From: Mesorhizobium loti | Lineage (GTDB): Bacteria; Pseudomonadota; Alphaproteobacteria; Rhizobiales; Rhizobiaceae | Assembly: GCF_002858745.1 (NCBI RefSeq) | Contig: NZ_PJRO01000017.1 | Span: 1 to 64,000 of the forward strand | Direction of reading: 5' to 3' | Length of the DNA: 64,000 bases | Shown here: one piece after another, positions 35,602 to 43,866 of the stretch | How the letters are laid out: every line of letters begins with the position of its first letter | Numbering within the stretch: position 1 is the stretch's first letter | Made by a program: the position numbers and the translations under genes | Notes under the pieces: generated by a model | Told to the model about the DNA's origin: nothing | The model's database searches: none | The model's input: only the letters and a program-made list of their open reading frames with translations

Positions 35602-36756
35602 GTGATCAGCCAGGAAACGCTAGACAGCGCTGTCACCCAGGGTGTGATCACGACGCAGCAGCGTGACCGGCTTCATGCGCTGGAACGCAGCGGCTCCATC
35701 AACGCGGAAGAAGCTTCGGAGTCGGCCGAGGAAAACCTGCGGCTGATCGGTGGCGGCAACGATCTGTTCGTGACCGTCGGCACCGTTCTGCTGACGGTCG
35801 GTTTCTATTTCGTGCTCAACACCCTGCTGCCGGGCCAACGATTGTGGATCGCGGCGCTCGTTGCGGTGTTCTCCTGGGGGCTCGCCGAAGTCGTCACGCG
35901 CCAGCACCGCATGAAACTGTCGTCGACAGTGCTCAGCCTGTTTTTCGTCATATCCTTCACCCTCGCGCTCGGGTTGGAAATCTTCGCGCGCTATCCGATC
36001 CAGAAGCCGGAATCGATCTGGCAGTTGCTGGCGCTTCGCCAGCAGGTCTCGGGTGCCGGCTATCTGTTCCTCGGCGGCGTCATGGCGGCGGTCGCGCTCT
36101 ATTTCTGGCGCTTCCGGGTGCCCATTCTGGCGGGTTTTTTCGCGATCGCCGCGACACTGCTCGCCTTCCTGCAGACCGCGCTCCTGCTTTACGACGGGGT
36201 GACCACCGGGGCGGTTGCCCCGCCGCAGCTGGAAGACATGCCGGAACTGATGCGGGCAGCGCTCTACATGCCGCTCATCTGCGGTCTGATTGTGTTCGGC
36301 ACGGCCGTCGCTCTGGATGTGTATGACCGCGAACGGCGCAAGATCTGGTCCGATTGCGCGTTCTGGCTTCATGTCGTGTCGGCGCCGATGCTGGTGCACC
36401 CGCTTTTCATCATGGCCACGGGTCAGGATGTCGTCATGGGCCGCATCGAACCTGATGCGAACGCCACGGTCATGCTGGCCATTCTCATCATCGCCTTCGT
36501 CTATGTGGCGCTTGCCATCGACCGGCGATCGCTGCTGGTGCCGACGCTTGCTTATTTCGGGTCGCTCGGCATCTACTATCTGGTCAATTCCACGGCCAAC
36601 AGCACCGGCATCCCGCCCTTTGCGCTGATCCTGCTGGTGGTCGGTGCGTTGATCATCACCTTCGGCGCTGGCTGGCAGCATATCAGGCGCTTGATCGTGC
36701 GCCCCACGCTCCCCACATCCGTGCTCGACAAACTCCCTCCCATCAAACAAGCGTAG
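35602..36756 (+). CDS. DUF2157 membrane protein
   Basis: A 384-residue protein: a soluble N-terminal stretch of about 50 residues (ISQETLDSAVTQGVITTQQRDRLHAL), then about ten membrane helices from GNDLFVTVGTVLLTVGFYFVL onward. Function unknown. The GTG at 35602 is chosen because AGGA lies upstream and it follows the DUF2585 stop; an ATG at 35554 lies inside that gene in another frame. It ends 12 bp before hslU. Confidence 0.85.
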   Translation: MISQETLDSAVTQGVITTQQRDRLHALERSGSINAEEASESAEENLRLIGGGNDLFVTVGTVLLTVGFYFVLNTLLPGQRLWIAALVAVFSWGLAEVVTRQHRMKLSSTVLSLFFVISFTLALGLEIFARYPIQKPESIWQLLALRQQVSGAGYLFLGGVMAAVALYFWRFRVPILAGFFAIAATLLAFLQTALLLYDGVTTGAVAPPQLEDMPELMRAALYMPLICGLIVFGTAVALDVYDRERRKIWSDCAFWLHVVSAPMLVHPLFIMATGQDVVMGRIEPDANATVMLAILIIAFVYVALAIDRRSLLVPTLAYFGSLGIYYLVNSTANSTGIPPFALILLVVGALIITFGAGWQHIRRLIVRPTLPTSVLDKLPPIKQA

Positions 36757-36768
36757 ACGTGTAATTTC

Positions 36769-38076
36769 ATGAGCAGCTTTTCTCCCCGCGAAATCGTTTC
36801 CGAACTCGATCGTTTCATCATCGGCCAGAAGGATGCCAAGCGCGCCGTGGCGATCGCCCTGCGCAACCGCTGGCGTCGCCAGCAGTTGGAAGGCCAGATG
36901 CGCGAAGAGGTGATGCCGAAGAACATCCTGATGATCGGGCCGACCGGCGTCGGCAAGACCGAGATCTCACGCCGCCTCGCCAAGCTGGCAGGCGCGCCCT
37001 TCGTCAAGGTCGAGGCGACCAAATTCACCGAAGTCGGCTATGTCGGGCGCGACGTCGAGCAGATCGTGCGCGATCTGGTCGAGGTCGGCATCGGCCTTGT
37101 CCGCGAAAAGATGCGCGAGGACGTCAAGGCGCGCGCGCACGTCAACGCCGAAGAGCGCGTGCTTGAGGCCCTGGTCGGCAAAACCGCGTCGCCGGCGACG
37201 CGCGAGAGCTTCAAGAAGAAGCTGCGCGATGGCGAGCTTGACGACAAGGAGATCGAAATCGAGGTGGCCGACACCGGCACCGGCGGCATGCCCGGCTTCG
37301 ACATTCCCGGCATGCCGGGCGGCGTCGGCGTGCTCAACATCAACGACATGCTGTCGAAGGCCATGGGTGGCAAGCGTACCAAGATGCGCAAGACCACGGT
37401 GAAGGAATCCTACGAGCTGCTGATCCAGGACGAGTCCGACAAGCTGCTCGACCAGGACGAAGTGGTGCGCCGTGCCCTGGAAGCGGCCGAGAATGACGGC
37501 ATCGTCTTCCTCGACGAGATCGACAAGATCGCGGCGCGTTCCGACATTTCGGGCGGACCCTCGCGCGAGGGTGTGCAGCGCGATCTGCTGCCGCTGGTCG
37601 AAGGCACGACGGTAGCGACCAAATACGGGCCGGTGAAAACCGACCATATCCTGTTCATCGCCTCCGGCGCCTTCCATGTCTCCAAGCCATCGGACCTTCT
37701 GCCGGAATTGCAGGGGCGCCTGCCGATCCGCGTCGAACTGCGGGCACTCGAGAAGGAAGACTTCGTGCGCATCCTGACCGAGACCGAGGCCAGCCTGATC
37801 AAGCAGTATATCGCGCTGATGAAGACGGAAGGCGTCGACCTGGACTTCACCGATGATGCCATTGATTCACTGGCCGGCATCGCTGTCGACCTCAACGCGA
37901 CGGTGGAGAACATCGGCGCGCGCCGGTTGCAGACTGTGATGGAGCGGGTGCTGGACGAAATCTCTTACGACGCGCCCGATCGTAACGGCAGCAAGGTGAC
38001 GATCGACGCCGACTATGTGAAGAAGCATGTCGGGGACCTGGCGAAGAACACTGATCTGTCGCGCTTCATCCTGTAG
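36769..38076 (+). CDS. hslU: ATP-dependent protease ATPase subunit HslU
   Basis: HslU is the AAA+ unfoldase of HslUV. The 435-residue protein has Walker A GPTGVGKTEISRRLA, the pore loop KFTEVGYVGRDVEQ, the extra I-domain (about residues 110-235, with a glycine-rich loop TGTGGMPGFDIPGMPGG), Walker B IVFLDEIDKIA, and the C-terminus DLSRFIL that docks in HslV. No good Shine-Dalgarno precedes the ATG, which may imply coupling to the upstream gene. Confidence 0.97.
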   Translation: MSSFSPREIVSELDRFIIGQKDAKRAVAIALRNRWRRQQLEGQMREEVMPKNILMIGPTGVGKTEISRRLAKLAGAPFVKVEATKFTEVGYVGRDVEQIVRDLVEVGIGLVREKMREDVKARAHVNAEERVLEALVGKTASPATRESFKKKLRDGELDDKEIEIEVADTGTGGMPGFDIPGMPGGVGVLNINDMLSKAMGGKRTKMRKTTVKESYELLIQDESDKLLDQDEVVRRALEAAENDGIVFLDEIDKIAARSDISGGPSREGVQRDLLPLVEGTTVATKYGPVKTDHILFIASGAFHVSKPSDLLPELQGRLPIRVELRALEKEDFVRILTETEASLIKQYIALMKTEGVDLDFTDDAIDSLAGIAVDLNATVENIGARRLQTVMERVLDEISYDAPDRNGSKVTIDADYVKKHVGDLAKNTDLSRFIL

Positions 38077-38207
38077 CCTGCCAAACAGCCAAGGCGCGGG
38101 TATCCGGGTGCCCGCGTCTTCATGCCCGGTGTGGCCAAATGGAAGCAGGCCTACGTCTTTCGCCGCAATCCGGCATGAAAGGCTCGACTCGTCCGTTCGC
38201 TTTTCCT

Positions 38208-38260
38208 AGAGCAAATCCAGCGCGAGGTCCGTTCCGGACTTTTGCGGATTCCCGGATTGC
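38208..38260 (+). repeat. Degenerate copy of a Rhizobiales intergenic repeat
   Basis: The 14 bases at 38208-38221 (AGAGCAAATCCAGC) match the complement of 62320-62333 exactly, and the following 30 bases show the same pattern (TCCGTTCCGGA, then TTTTGCG). It lies between hslU and the DUF1402 gene. Confidence 0.5.
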
Positions 38261-38280
38261 ACGATTTCGAGCGGCCGCTG

Positions 38281-39243
38281 ATGAAAAAACTGGTCTCTTT
38301 CGTTCTCGCTTCGGTTCTGACCGTAGCGGTGTTGACGGTCGCGAGCGCGGCCACGCTGGTGCCACCCGGCAACCGCAATGCCGAGCAGCCGCCCATCCCC
38401 GGTGCCTCTGCCAAGCGCACCAAGGCGACCAACACCTCCTTCGACGCCAAATACCGCAAGGTCTATGCGCTGCTGCAGAACGACGGCGAATTGCGCGGCA
38501 AGATCAAGAAAGCCGCGGCAGCATACGGCGTCGATCCGATGCACATCGTCGGCGCATTGGTCGGCGAGCACACCTATAATGTCGGTGCCTATGACCGCCT
38601 GCAGACCTATTACGTCAAGGCGATGTCCTACCTCTCCTCGAAGCTGACCTTCGCCTACCAGGGCGAGGACATCTCCGAGTTCATCAGGCGGCCGGAATTC
38701 GCGAAATGCGCCAGCGAAACCGGCAGCAACGACATCTGGGAATGTCGCGAACAGGTATGGAACCGCTCGTTCCGGGGCAAGACCGTGGGCGGCAAAAGCT
38801 TCCCCAACGACCGCTTCGGTGCCACCTTCTTCCAGCCCTATTACGCCGGCCAGACCTTTGGCCTCGGCCAGCTCAACCCGCTGACCGCATTGCAGATGAG
38901 CGACACGGTCAACAGGGTGTCGGGCCTGCCCAAGCTCGACGTCGACGATCCCAACGAGATCTACAAGACGATCATGGATCCCGACATGACGCTGCCCTAC
39001 GTCGCCGCGATCGTGAAGACCTCGATCCAGGCCTATCGCAACATCGCCGGCTTCGACATTTCGCAGAATCCGGGCCTTACCGCAACGCTCTACAATGTCG
39101 GCAATCCGGAAGCGCGTGCCTCACAGCTGAAGGCCGAAAACGACCGTCGCCGCGCCGCTGGTGAGCCGGAGAAACTGCCGGAAGAGAATTATTACGGCTG
39201 GCTGGTCAACGACAAGCTGGCCGAACTGAAGGCGCTGTTCTAG
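38281..39243 (+). CDS. DUF1402 family secreted protein
   Basis: A 320-residue protein with a clear signal peptide (MKKLVSFVLASVLTVAVLTVASAA, cleavage near residue 24). The segment YGVDPMHIVGALVGEHTYNVGAYDRLQ looks like the helix with the catalytic Glu of lysozyme-fold transglycosylases, and GQTFGLGQLNPLTALQMSD is like the GLMQ loop. A role on peptidoglycan is plausible but not shown. ATG 38281 begins a perfect signal peptide; an ATG at 38242 lies in the repeat. Confidence 0.82.
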   Translation: MKKLVSFVLASVLTVAVLTVASAATLVPPGNRNAEQPPIPGASAKRTKATNTSFDAKYRKVYALLQNDGELRGKIKKAAAAYGVDPMHIVGALVGEHTYNVGAYDRLQTYYVKAMSYLSSKLTFAYQGEDISEFIRRPEFAKCASETGSNDIWECREQVWNRSFRGKTVGGKSFPNDRFGATFFQPYYAGQTFGLGQLNPLTALQMSDTVNRVSGLPKLDVDDPNEIYKTIMDPDMTLPYVAAIVKTSIQAYRNIAGFDISQNPGLTATLYNVGNPEARASQLKAENDRRRAAGEPEKLPEENYYGWLVNDKLAELKALF

Positions 39244-39333
39244 CTTCCGACCCGCGAGCTGGACGGTTCGTTGGTAGGTTTGCACCAACAATACATGCTC
39301 GTGTTCGAGATCGCATCCGGAATGCCTTGGTGC

Positions 39334-39371
39334 TTGACGGCCTCAGGAGATATGGAATAAATATTTCATAT
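39334..39371 (+). promoter_or_regulatory. iolG promoter with IolR-type operator
   Basis: GGAA-TAAATA-TTTC (39354-39367) is one base off the GGAA-N6-TTCC motif described for the RpiR-type repressor IolR of S. meliloti. It sits in a larger inverted repeat (arms 39350-39358 and 39363-39371, one mismatch). A -35-like TTGACG is at 39334-39339, so the operator overlaps the -10 region. The trailing ATATTG is shared with the sites before iolC. Confidence 0.6.
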
Positions 39372-39441
39372 TGAGCCTTCGTGGCCTTTTCATTCCGAAG
39401 CCGGTGCGACCTCAACTGGCGCGCCCAGCAAAGAGGTTGTC

Positions 39442-40437
39442 ATGACAGTGCGTTTTGGTCTCCTCGGTGCTGGCCGCATCGGCAAGGTTCATGCGCGGGC
39501 AGTCGGTTCGAACCCGCAGGCCAAGCTGGTCGCCGTGGCCGATGCCTTCGAGAAGACGGCCAAGGAACTGGCCGTCGGCTATGGCGCCGAGGTTCGCTCC
39601 ATCGAGGCAATCGAGAAGGCTTCGGACATCGACGCCGTCATTATCTGCACGCCCACCGACACGCATGCCGACCTGATCGAGCGTTTCGCCAAGGCCGGCA
39701 AGGCGATCTTCTGCGAAAAACCGATCGATCTCGACGTCAAGCGCGTCGAGAAATGTCTGGCCGTGGTCGACAAGACCAAGGCGGCCCTCATGGTGGGCTT
39801 CAACCGCCGCTTCGATCCGCATTTTGCAGCGGTGCGCAAGGCGATCGACGACGGCGTCATCGGCAAGGTCGAGCAGGTGGTGATCACCTCCCGCGATCCG
39901 GGTGCGCCGCCGGTCGATTACATCAAGCGTTCAGGCGGCATCTTCCGCGACATGACCATCCACGATTTCGACATGGCGCGTTTCCTGCTCGGCGAAGAAC
40001 CGGTGGCGGTGTCGGCGCATGCCTCCGTGCTGGTCGACAAGAAGATCGGCGAGGCCGGCGATTTCGATTCGGTCAGCGTCATCCTGGAGACCGCGTCGGG
40101 CAAACAGGCCGTCATCTCCAATTCGCGGCGAGCCACCTACGGCTATGACCAGCGTATCGAAGTGCATGGCTCGAAAGGCATGGTGGCTGCCGAAAACCAG
40201 CGGCCCGTCTCAATCGAAGTGGCCAGCGAGAAGGGTTATATCCGTCCGCCGCTGCACGACTTCTTCATGACCCGCTACATCGATGCCTATGCCAACGAGA
40301 TCGCTGCCTTTATCGAGGCGACGACCACCGGCGAGAAAGCCTCGCCGAGCGGCATTGACGGGCTGATCGCGTTGAAGATCGCCGATGCGGCGCTCAAATC
40401 CGCCAAACAGGGCAAGACAATCCGCCTCGACAAGTAG
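39442..40437 (+). CDS. iolG: Inositol 2-dehydrogenase
   Basis: IolG oxidises myo-inositol to 2-keto-myo-inositol with NAD. The 331-residue Gfo/Idh/MocA protein has the Rossmann motif GLLGAGRIGKVHARAV, the catalytic EKP motif FCEKPIDLDV, and SGGIFRDMTIHDFDMARFL with the catalytic Asp/His pair. AGAGG precedes the ATG. It is first in a likely two-gene unit with the SDR gene 22 bp downstream. Confidence 0.93.
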   Translation: MTVRFGLLGAGRIGKVHARAVGSNPQAKLVAVADAFEKTAKELAVGYGAEVRSIEAIEKASDIDAVIICTPTDTHADLIERFAKAGKAIFCEKPIDLDVKRVEKCLAVVDKTKAALMVGFNRRFDPHFAAVRKAIDDGVIGKVEQVVITSRDPGAPPVDYIKRSGGIFRDMTIHDFDMARFLLGEEPVAVSAHASVLVDKKIGEAGDFDSVSVILETASGKQAVISNSRRATYGYDQRIEVHGSKGMVAAENQRPVSIEVASEKGYIRPPLHDFFMTRYIDAYANEIAAFIEATTTGEKASPSGIDGLIALKIADAALKSAKQGKTIRLDK

Positions 40438-40459
40438 AAACGCAACGAGCAGGCCCGAA

Positions 40460-41254
40460 ATGAGCAGTCTCGATACACGCAACAGTGCGACGCGCGCGCT
40501 GATCACTGGCGGTGCGCAGGGCGTCGGACTGGCCGTGGCGCGCCAGCTCGTCGACGAAGGTTGCAAGGCGCTGGTTCTGCTCGGACGTTCCGAGGAAAAA
40601 GGCCGGATTGCTGTGGCCGAGCTGGAAAAAAGGGGTGCGGAAGCGCTCTTCGTCAGCGCCGACCTTGCCGACCCGGTTGCCTGCCTCGCGGCCGTCGAAG
40701 CGGGTGTAAAGCGGTTCGGCAGCCTGAACGCCCTGGTCAACGCCGCCGCCTCGGCCGCACGCGGGTCGCTGGTCGAAACCACGCCTACCATGTTCGACGA
40801 GATGTTCGCGATCAATGTGCGCGGCCCGTTCTTCCTGATGCAGGGGCTGGCCAGGCATCTTCTGGAGACCAGGCAACCCGGCTCCATCGTCAACGTGCTT
40901 TCAGTGAACGTGCACGGTGGCCAGTCGTTCCTGTCCTCTTATTCGGCGAGCAAGGGCGCCCTGGCGACGCTGACCAAGAACGTCGCCAATGCCTATCGCC
41001 GCAACCGCATCCGCTGCAATGCGGTGTTGCCGGGATGGATGGACACGCCGGGCGAGGCCGACACACAGGCGAAGTTCCATGGCGCCGGAGCCGACTGGCT
41101 GGCCAGGGCCGAGGCTGCCGCGCCGATGGGTCAGCTTGTGAAGACACATGAGATGGCGGGGCTCATCACCTATATGCTGTCGCCGCAATCGGGCGTCATG
41201 ACCGGAGCGCTGGTCGACTACGACCAGAATGTGCCGGGCATTATCGGGGAGTAA
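40460..41254 (+). CDS. SDR family oxidoreductase
   Basis: A 264-residue short-chain dehydrogenase. Cofactor motif TGGAQGVGLAVA near residue 15, NAAASAARG, and the active-site SYSASKGAL with Tyr and Lys. Position 22 bp after iolG under the same IolR-type operator suggests a role with inositol isomers or related polyols; the substrate cannot be read. Start ATG 40460 removes an N-terminal stretch that overlaps iolG. Confidence 0.88.
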   Translation: MSSLDTRNSATRALITGGAQGVGLAVARQLVDEGCKALVLLGRSEEKGRIAVAELEKRGAEALFVSADLADPVACLAAVEAGVKRFGSLNALVNAAASAARGSLVETTPTMFDEMFAINVRGPFFLMQGLARHLLETRQPGSIVNVLSVNVHGGQSFLSSYSASKGALATLTKNVANAYRRNRIRCNAVLPGWMDTPGEADTQAKFHGAGADWLARAEAAAPMGQLVKTHEMAGLITYMLSPQSGVMTGALVDYDQNVPGIIGE

Positions 41255-41298
41255 GAGCAGGCGTGACAAACACGGCTGCTTCGGCTACAAGGCACGCC

Positions 41299-41376
41299 AT
41301 GATCCACCTGACCGCCTCGTTTTGGTACTTTAGCTACGGTAGCTCGCTGGCGGCGGGAGGATTGCGCTTGATCTGA
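41299..41376 (+). CDS. Aromatic leader peptide of the DAHP synthase attenuator
   Basis: A 25-codon ORF, ATG at 41299, TGA at 41374, with AAGG at 41289-41292 as ribosome site. Codons 8-13 (41320-41337) encode Phe-Trp-Tyr-Phe-Ser-Tyr, a dense aromatic run of the kind found in attenuator leaders. Codons 17-19 hold the antiterminator arm CTGGCGGC. The terminator at 41402 follows, then the DAHP synthase gene, whose product starts aromatic amino acid synthesis. Ribosome stalling at the aromatic codons would mask CCGCC (41312-41316) and free 41347-41354 for antitermination. Confidence 0.82.
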   Translation: MIHLTASFWYFSYGSSLAAGGLRLI

Positions 41377-41425
41377 AGATTGCAGCACAAAGATCCGAAC
41401 AGCCGCCAGACCTGGCGGCTTTTTT
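41347..41425 (+). promoter_or_regulatory. Attenuator: competing antiterminator and terminator hairpins
   Basis: Segment 41402-41409 (GCCGCCAG) can pair with 41412-41419 to make the terminator, followed by six T (41420-41425), or with 41347-41354 (CTGGCGGC) in the leader ORF to make the antiterminator. Segments 41347-41354 and 41412-41419 are identical, so the two structures exclude each other. CCGCC at 41312-41316 can in turn pair with GGCGG at 41349-41353. This is a full set of segments 1 to 4. Confidence 0.8.
41402..41425 (+). terminator. Intrinsic terminator of the DAHP synthase leader
   Basis: GCCGCC (41402-41407) pairs with GGCGGC (41414-41419) over a 6-base loop, followed by six T. It lies 40 bp before the structural gene on the same strand, where a plain terminator would be odd. 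Confidence 0.9.
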
Positions 41426-41464
41426 GTTTCAGCCGGCAGGTCTCCCAACCAGGAGCAGAAAGCC

Positions 41465-42556
41465 GTGTTGACCACAACAGACGACCTTCGGGTCAAGGAC
41501 CTCAAGGAACTGAGCACACCTGACCAGGTGATGCAGGAGATACCGCGCACGCTGACGGCGACCCGCACGGTTGCCGCGTCGCGCAATGCGATCCATGCCA
41601 TGCTGACCGGCACCGACGACCGCCTGCTGGTCGTCGTGGGCCCTTGTTCGATCCACGATCCGGCCGCAGCCATAGACTACGCCAATCGTCTGGCGGCACT
41701 GCGCGATAGTCTGTCCGACCGGCTGGAGATCGTCATGCGGGTCTATTTCGAGAAGCCGCGTACCACGGTCGGCTGGAAAGGCCTGATCAACGATCCCGAT
41801 CTCGACGGCAGCTTCAACATCGACAAGGGGCTGAGACTGGCGCGCAACGTGCTGGCGGCCGTCAACAATCTCGGCCTGCCGGCGGCGACCGAGTTCCTCG
41901 ACATGACGACGCCGCAATACATCGCCGATCTCGTCGCCTGGGGCGCGATCGGCGCGCGCACGACGGAGAGCCAGATCCATCGTGAACTGGCATCCGGCCT
42001 GTCCTGCCCGGTCGGCTTCAAGAACGGCACCGACGGCAATGTCCGCATTGCCGCCGATGCTGTGAAATCCGCCGCGCACCCGCATCATTTCATGGCGGTG
42101 ACCAAGGGCGGGCGCAGCGCGATCGCGGAAACCACCGGCAACGAGGATTGCCACGTCATCCTGCGCGGCGGACTGACGCCCAACTACGACGCGGCCAGCA
42201 TCGAGGCGGCCAGCGCGGAGCTTGTCCGCGTCGGCATCGCGCCGCGGCTGATGATCGACGTCAGCCATGCCAACAGCAGCAAGAAGCCGGAGAACCAGCC
42301 GATGGTCGCGGCCGATGTGGCGGGCCAGGTCGCGGCAGGCGACAAGCGTATCATCGGCCTGATGATCGAGAGCAACCTCGTCGCCGGCCGGCAGGACGTC
42401 GTAGCCGGCAAGCCGCTGGTCTACGGCCAGAGCATCACCGATGGCTGCATCGACTGGACGACGACGGAGACGGTGCTGAAGGGGCTTGCCGACGCCGTCG
42501 AACAGCGCCGGGCGACGCGCCATGCGATGGTCGCCGGGAGGCCGGGCGCGGCGTGA
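41465..42556 (+). CDS. 3-deoxy-7-phosphoheptulonate (DAHP) synthase, class I
   Basis: This enzyme joins phosphoenolpyruvate and erythrose-4-phosphate, the first step to all aromatic amino acids. The 363-residue protein is of the AroF/AroG/AroH type: LLVVVGPCSIHDP, MRVYFEKPRTTVGWKG, ESQIHRELASGLSCPVGFKNGTDG, and the metal/substrate motif IDVSHANSSKKPENQ. GTG start at 41465 with AGGAG at 41451-41455. It is flanked by inositol genes but has its own attenuator. Which aromatic amino acid inhibits it cannot be told. Confidence 0.95.
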   Translation: MLTTTDDLRVKDLKELSTPDQVMQEIPRTLTATRTVAASRNAIHAMLTGTDDRLLVVVGPCSIHDPAAAIDYANRLAALRDSLSDRLEIVMRVYFEKPRTTVGWKGLINDPDLDGSFNIDKGLRLARNVLAAVNNLGLPAATEFLDMTTPQYIADLVAWGAIGARTTESQIHRELASGLSCPVGFKNGTDGNVRIAADAVKSAAHPHHFMAVTKGGRSAIAETTGNEDCHVILRGGLTPNYDAASIEAASAELVRVGIAPRLMIDVSHANSSKKPENQPMVAADVAGQVAAGDKRIIGLMIESNLVAGRQDVVAGKPLVYGQSITDGCIDWTTTETVLKGLADAVEQRRATRHAMVAGRPGAA

Positions 42557-42574
42557 TTGCAGGATACAGGCCTG

Positions 42575-42600
42575 GCGGTGGAAGCATTCCGTTCCACCGC
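42575..42600. terminator. Hairpin between convergent DAHP synthase and Gfo/Idh genes
   Basis: GCGGTGGAA (42575-42583) pairs perfectly with TTCCACCGC (42592-42600), loop 8 bases, in the 53-bp gap between the two stops. There is no T run on either side, so termination efficiency is uncertain. Confidence 0.55.
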
Positions 42601-42609
42601 TAGGTTACA

Positions 42610-43719
42610 TTATCGCACTGCGACCCAGCGTTTCTCTTCGAACGAGCGCGCCATGGCATGCACGGTGCGCTCGATCTCCAACCCCTCTTCGAACTCGATG
42701 AGGTTTGCCGTCTCGCCTCGAATGCGGCGGATCAGCTCGCGGCACTCGATCGTCTTGAGGTCATTGAAGCCCAATCCGTGGCCCGGTGCCGGAATGAACC
42801 GGTCGTAGGGCTTGTGTACAGGTGCCGCCAGGATGGTACGGTAACCCTGCTCGGTGGCGCGGTCCGAGGTGACATAGAGCTGGAATTCGTTGAAACGCTC
42901 CTGGTCGAACAGGATCGAGCCTTTCGAACCGAAGATCTGCACTGCAATGCGGCCCTTGCGGCCCCATGCCGAGCGATTGACCAGCAAGGTACCCGACACG
43001 CCATTGTCGAGATGGATCAGCGCGCTGGCGATATCATAGGTCTCGACGGCGCGGCGCCCGCCGCCCGCCACGACGCGATCGGCGTAAGGCTTGGCCATGT
43101 CGCACATCACGCTGGCGACACGACCGAAAAGCGCCTCGACCAGCGACAGCGGATGCACGGCGAAGTCGTCCAGCGCACCATAGCCGGAAGCTGCTTCATG
43201 CTTCCAGTTGAACAACGTTTCCGGGGCCGCCATGAAATCTTCGTCCATCTCGATGCGCAGATGGTTGATATCGCCGATAACACCTTCATCGAGCAGCATC
43301 CGAATGTGCCGGACCGTCGGGCTCTGGATGTAGTTGTAGCCAAGCACTGCTGCCTTGCCGGAACGGCGCGCCGCAGCCAGCATTGCTTCTGCATCGGCGA
43401 AGGACGGCGCCATCGGCTTTTCGCACCACACATGTTTGCCGGCGTCTAGCGCGGCAATGGCCATTTCCGGATGGAACTGGTTCGGCGTGGTGATCGACAC
43501 GACCTCGACAGCCGGATCCTCGATCAGGACGCGCCACTCGCCGGAAGCCTTGTCGAAGCCGAACTCATCCGCGCGCTGCTTCGCCAGTTCCGGGTTGGCC
43601 TCGGCCAGATGAACAAGCCGAACCGGTTCGACATCACCGAAGACAGTGCGTACGGACGTCCAGGCCATGGCATGGCACTTGCCCATGAAACCGGTTCCGA
43701 TCAAGCCGACGCCGATCAT
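42610..43719 (-). CDS. Gfo/Idh/MocA family oxidoreductase
   Basis: A 369-residue NAD(P)-dependent sugar or cyclitol dehydrogenase: Rossmann motif GVGLIGTGFMGKCHAMAW, EKP motif VWCEKPMAPSF, and catalytic DDFAVHPLSLVEALFG. It faces iolR and lies within the inositol cluster, so it may act on scyllo-inositol or another isomer. ATG 43719 has GGAGGAG seven bases upstream and is preferred to TTG 43725. Confidence 0.88.
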   Translation of the reverse strand: MIGVGLIGTGFMGKCHAMAWTSVRTVFGDVEPVRLVHLAEANPELAKQRADEFGFDKASGEWRVLIEDPAVEVVSITTPNQFHPEMAIAALDAGKHVWCEKPMAPSFADAEAMLAAARRSGKAAVLGYNYIQSPTVRHIRMLLDEGVIGDINHLRIEMDEDFMAAPETLFNWKHEAASGYGALDDFAVHPLSLVEALFGRVASVMCDMAKPYADRVVAGGGRRAVETYDIASALIHLDNGVSGTLLVNRSAWGRKGRIAVQIFGSKGSILFDQERFNEFQLYVTSDRATEQGYRTILAAPVHKPYDRFIPAPGHGLGFNDLKTIECRELIRRIRGETANLIEFEEGLEIERTVHAMARSFEEKRWVAVR

Positions 43720-43866
43720 CTGCAATCTCCTCCATGCGCAGGTTCATAGTGCACTTTTTAATCCATTTTTTTACACGATGGAACATACAGTCTATTTTCT
43801 GTGACAACTCTTGCTGAGACTGCTAAGCTCTTGCGATCGGGGACGGAACAGGGGATTCTCGGGGCC

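Noticed and set aside
38096..38116. Terminator of hslU
   Set aside because: A GCGGG/CCCGC hairpin is present but is followed by mixed sequence with no T run.
43771..43800. IolR site between the Gfo/Idh gene and iolR
   Set aside because: GGAA at 43780-43783 is present but there is no TTCC or TTTC at the right spacing and no ATATTG.
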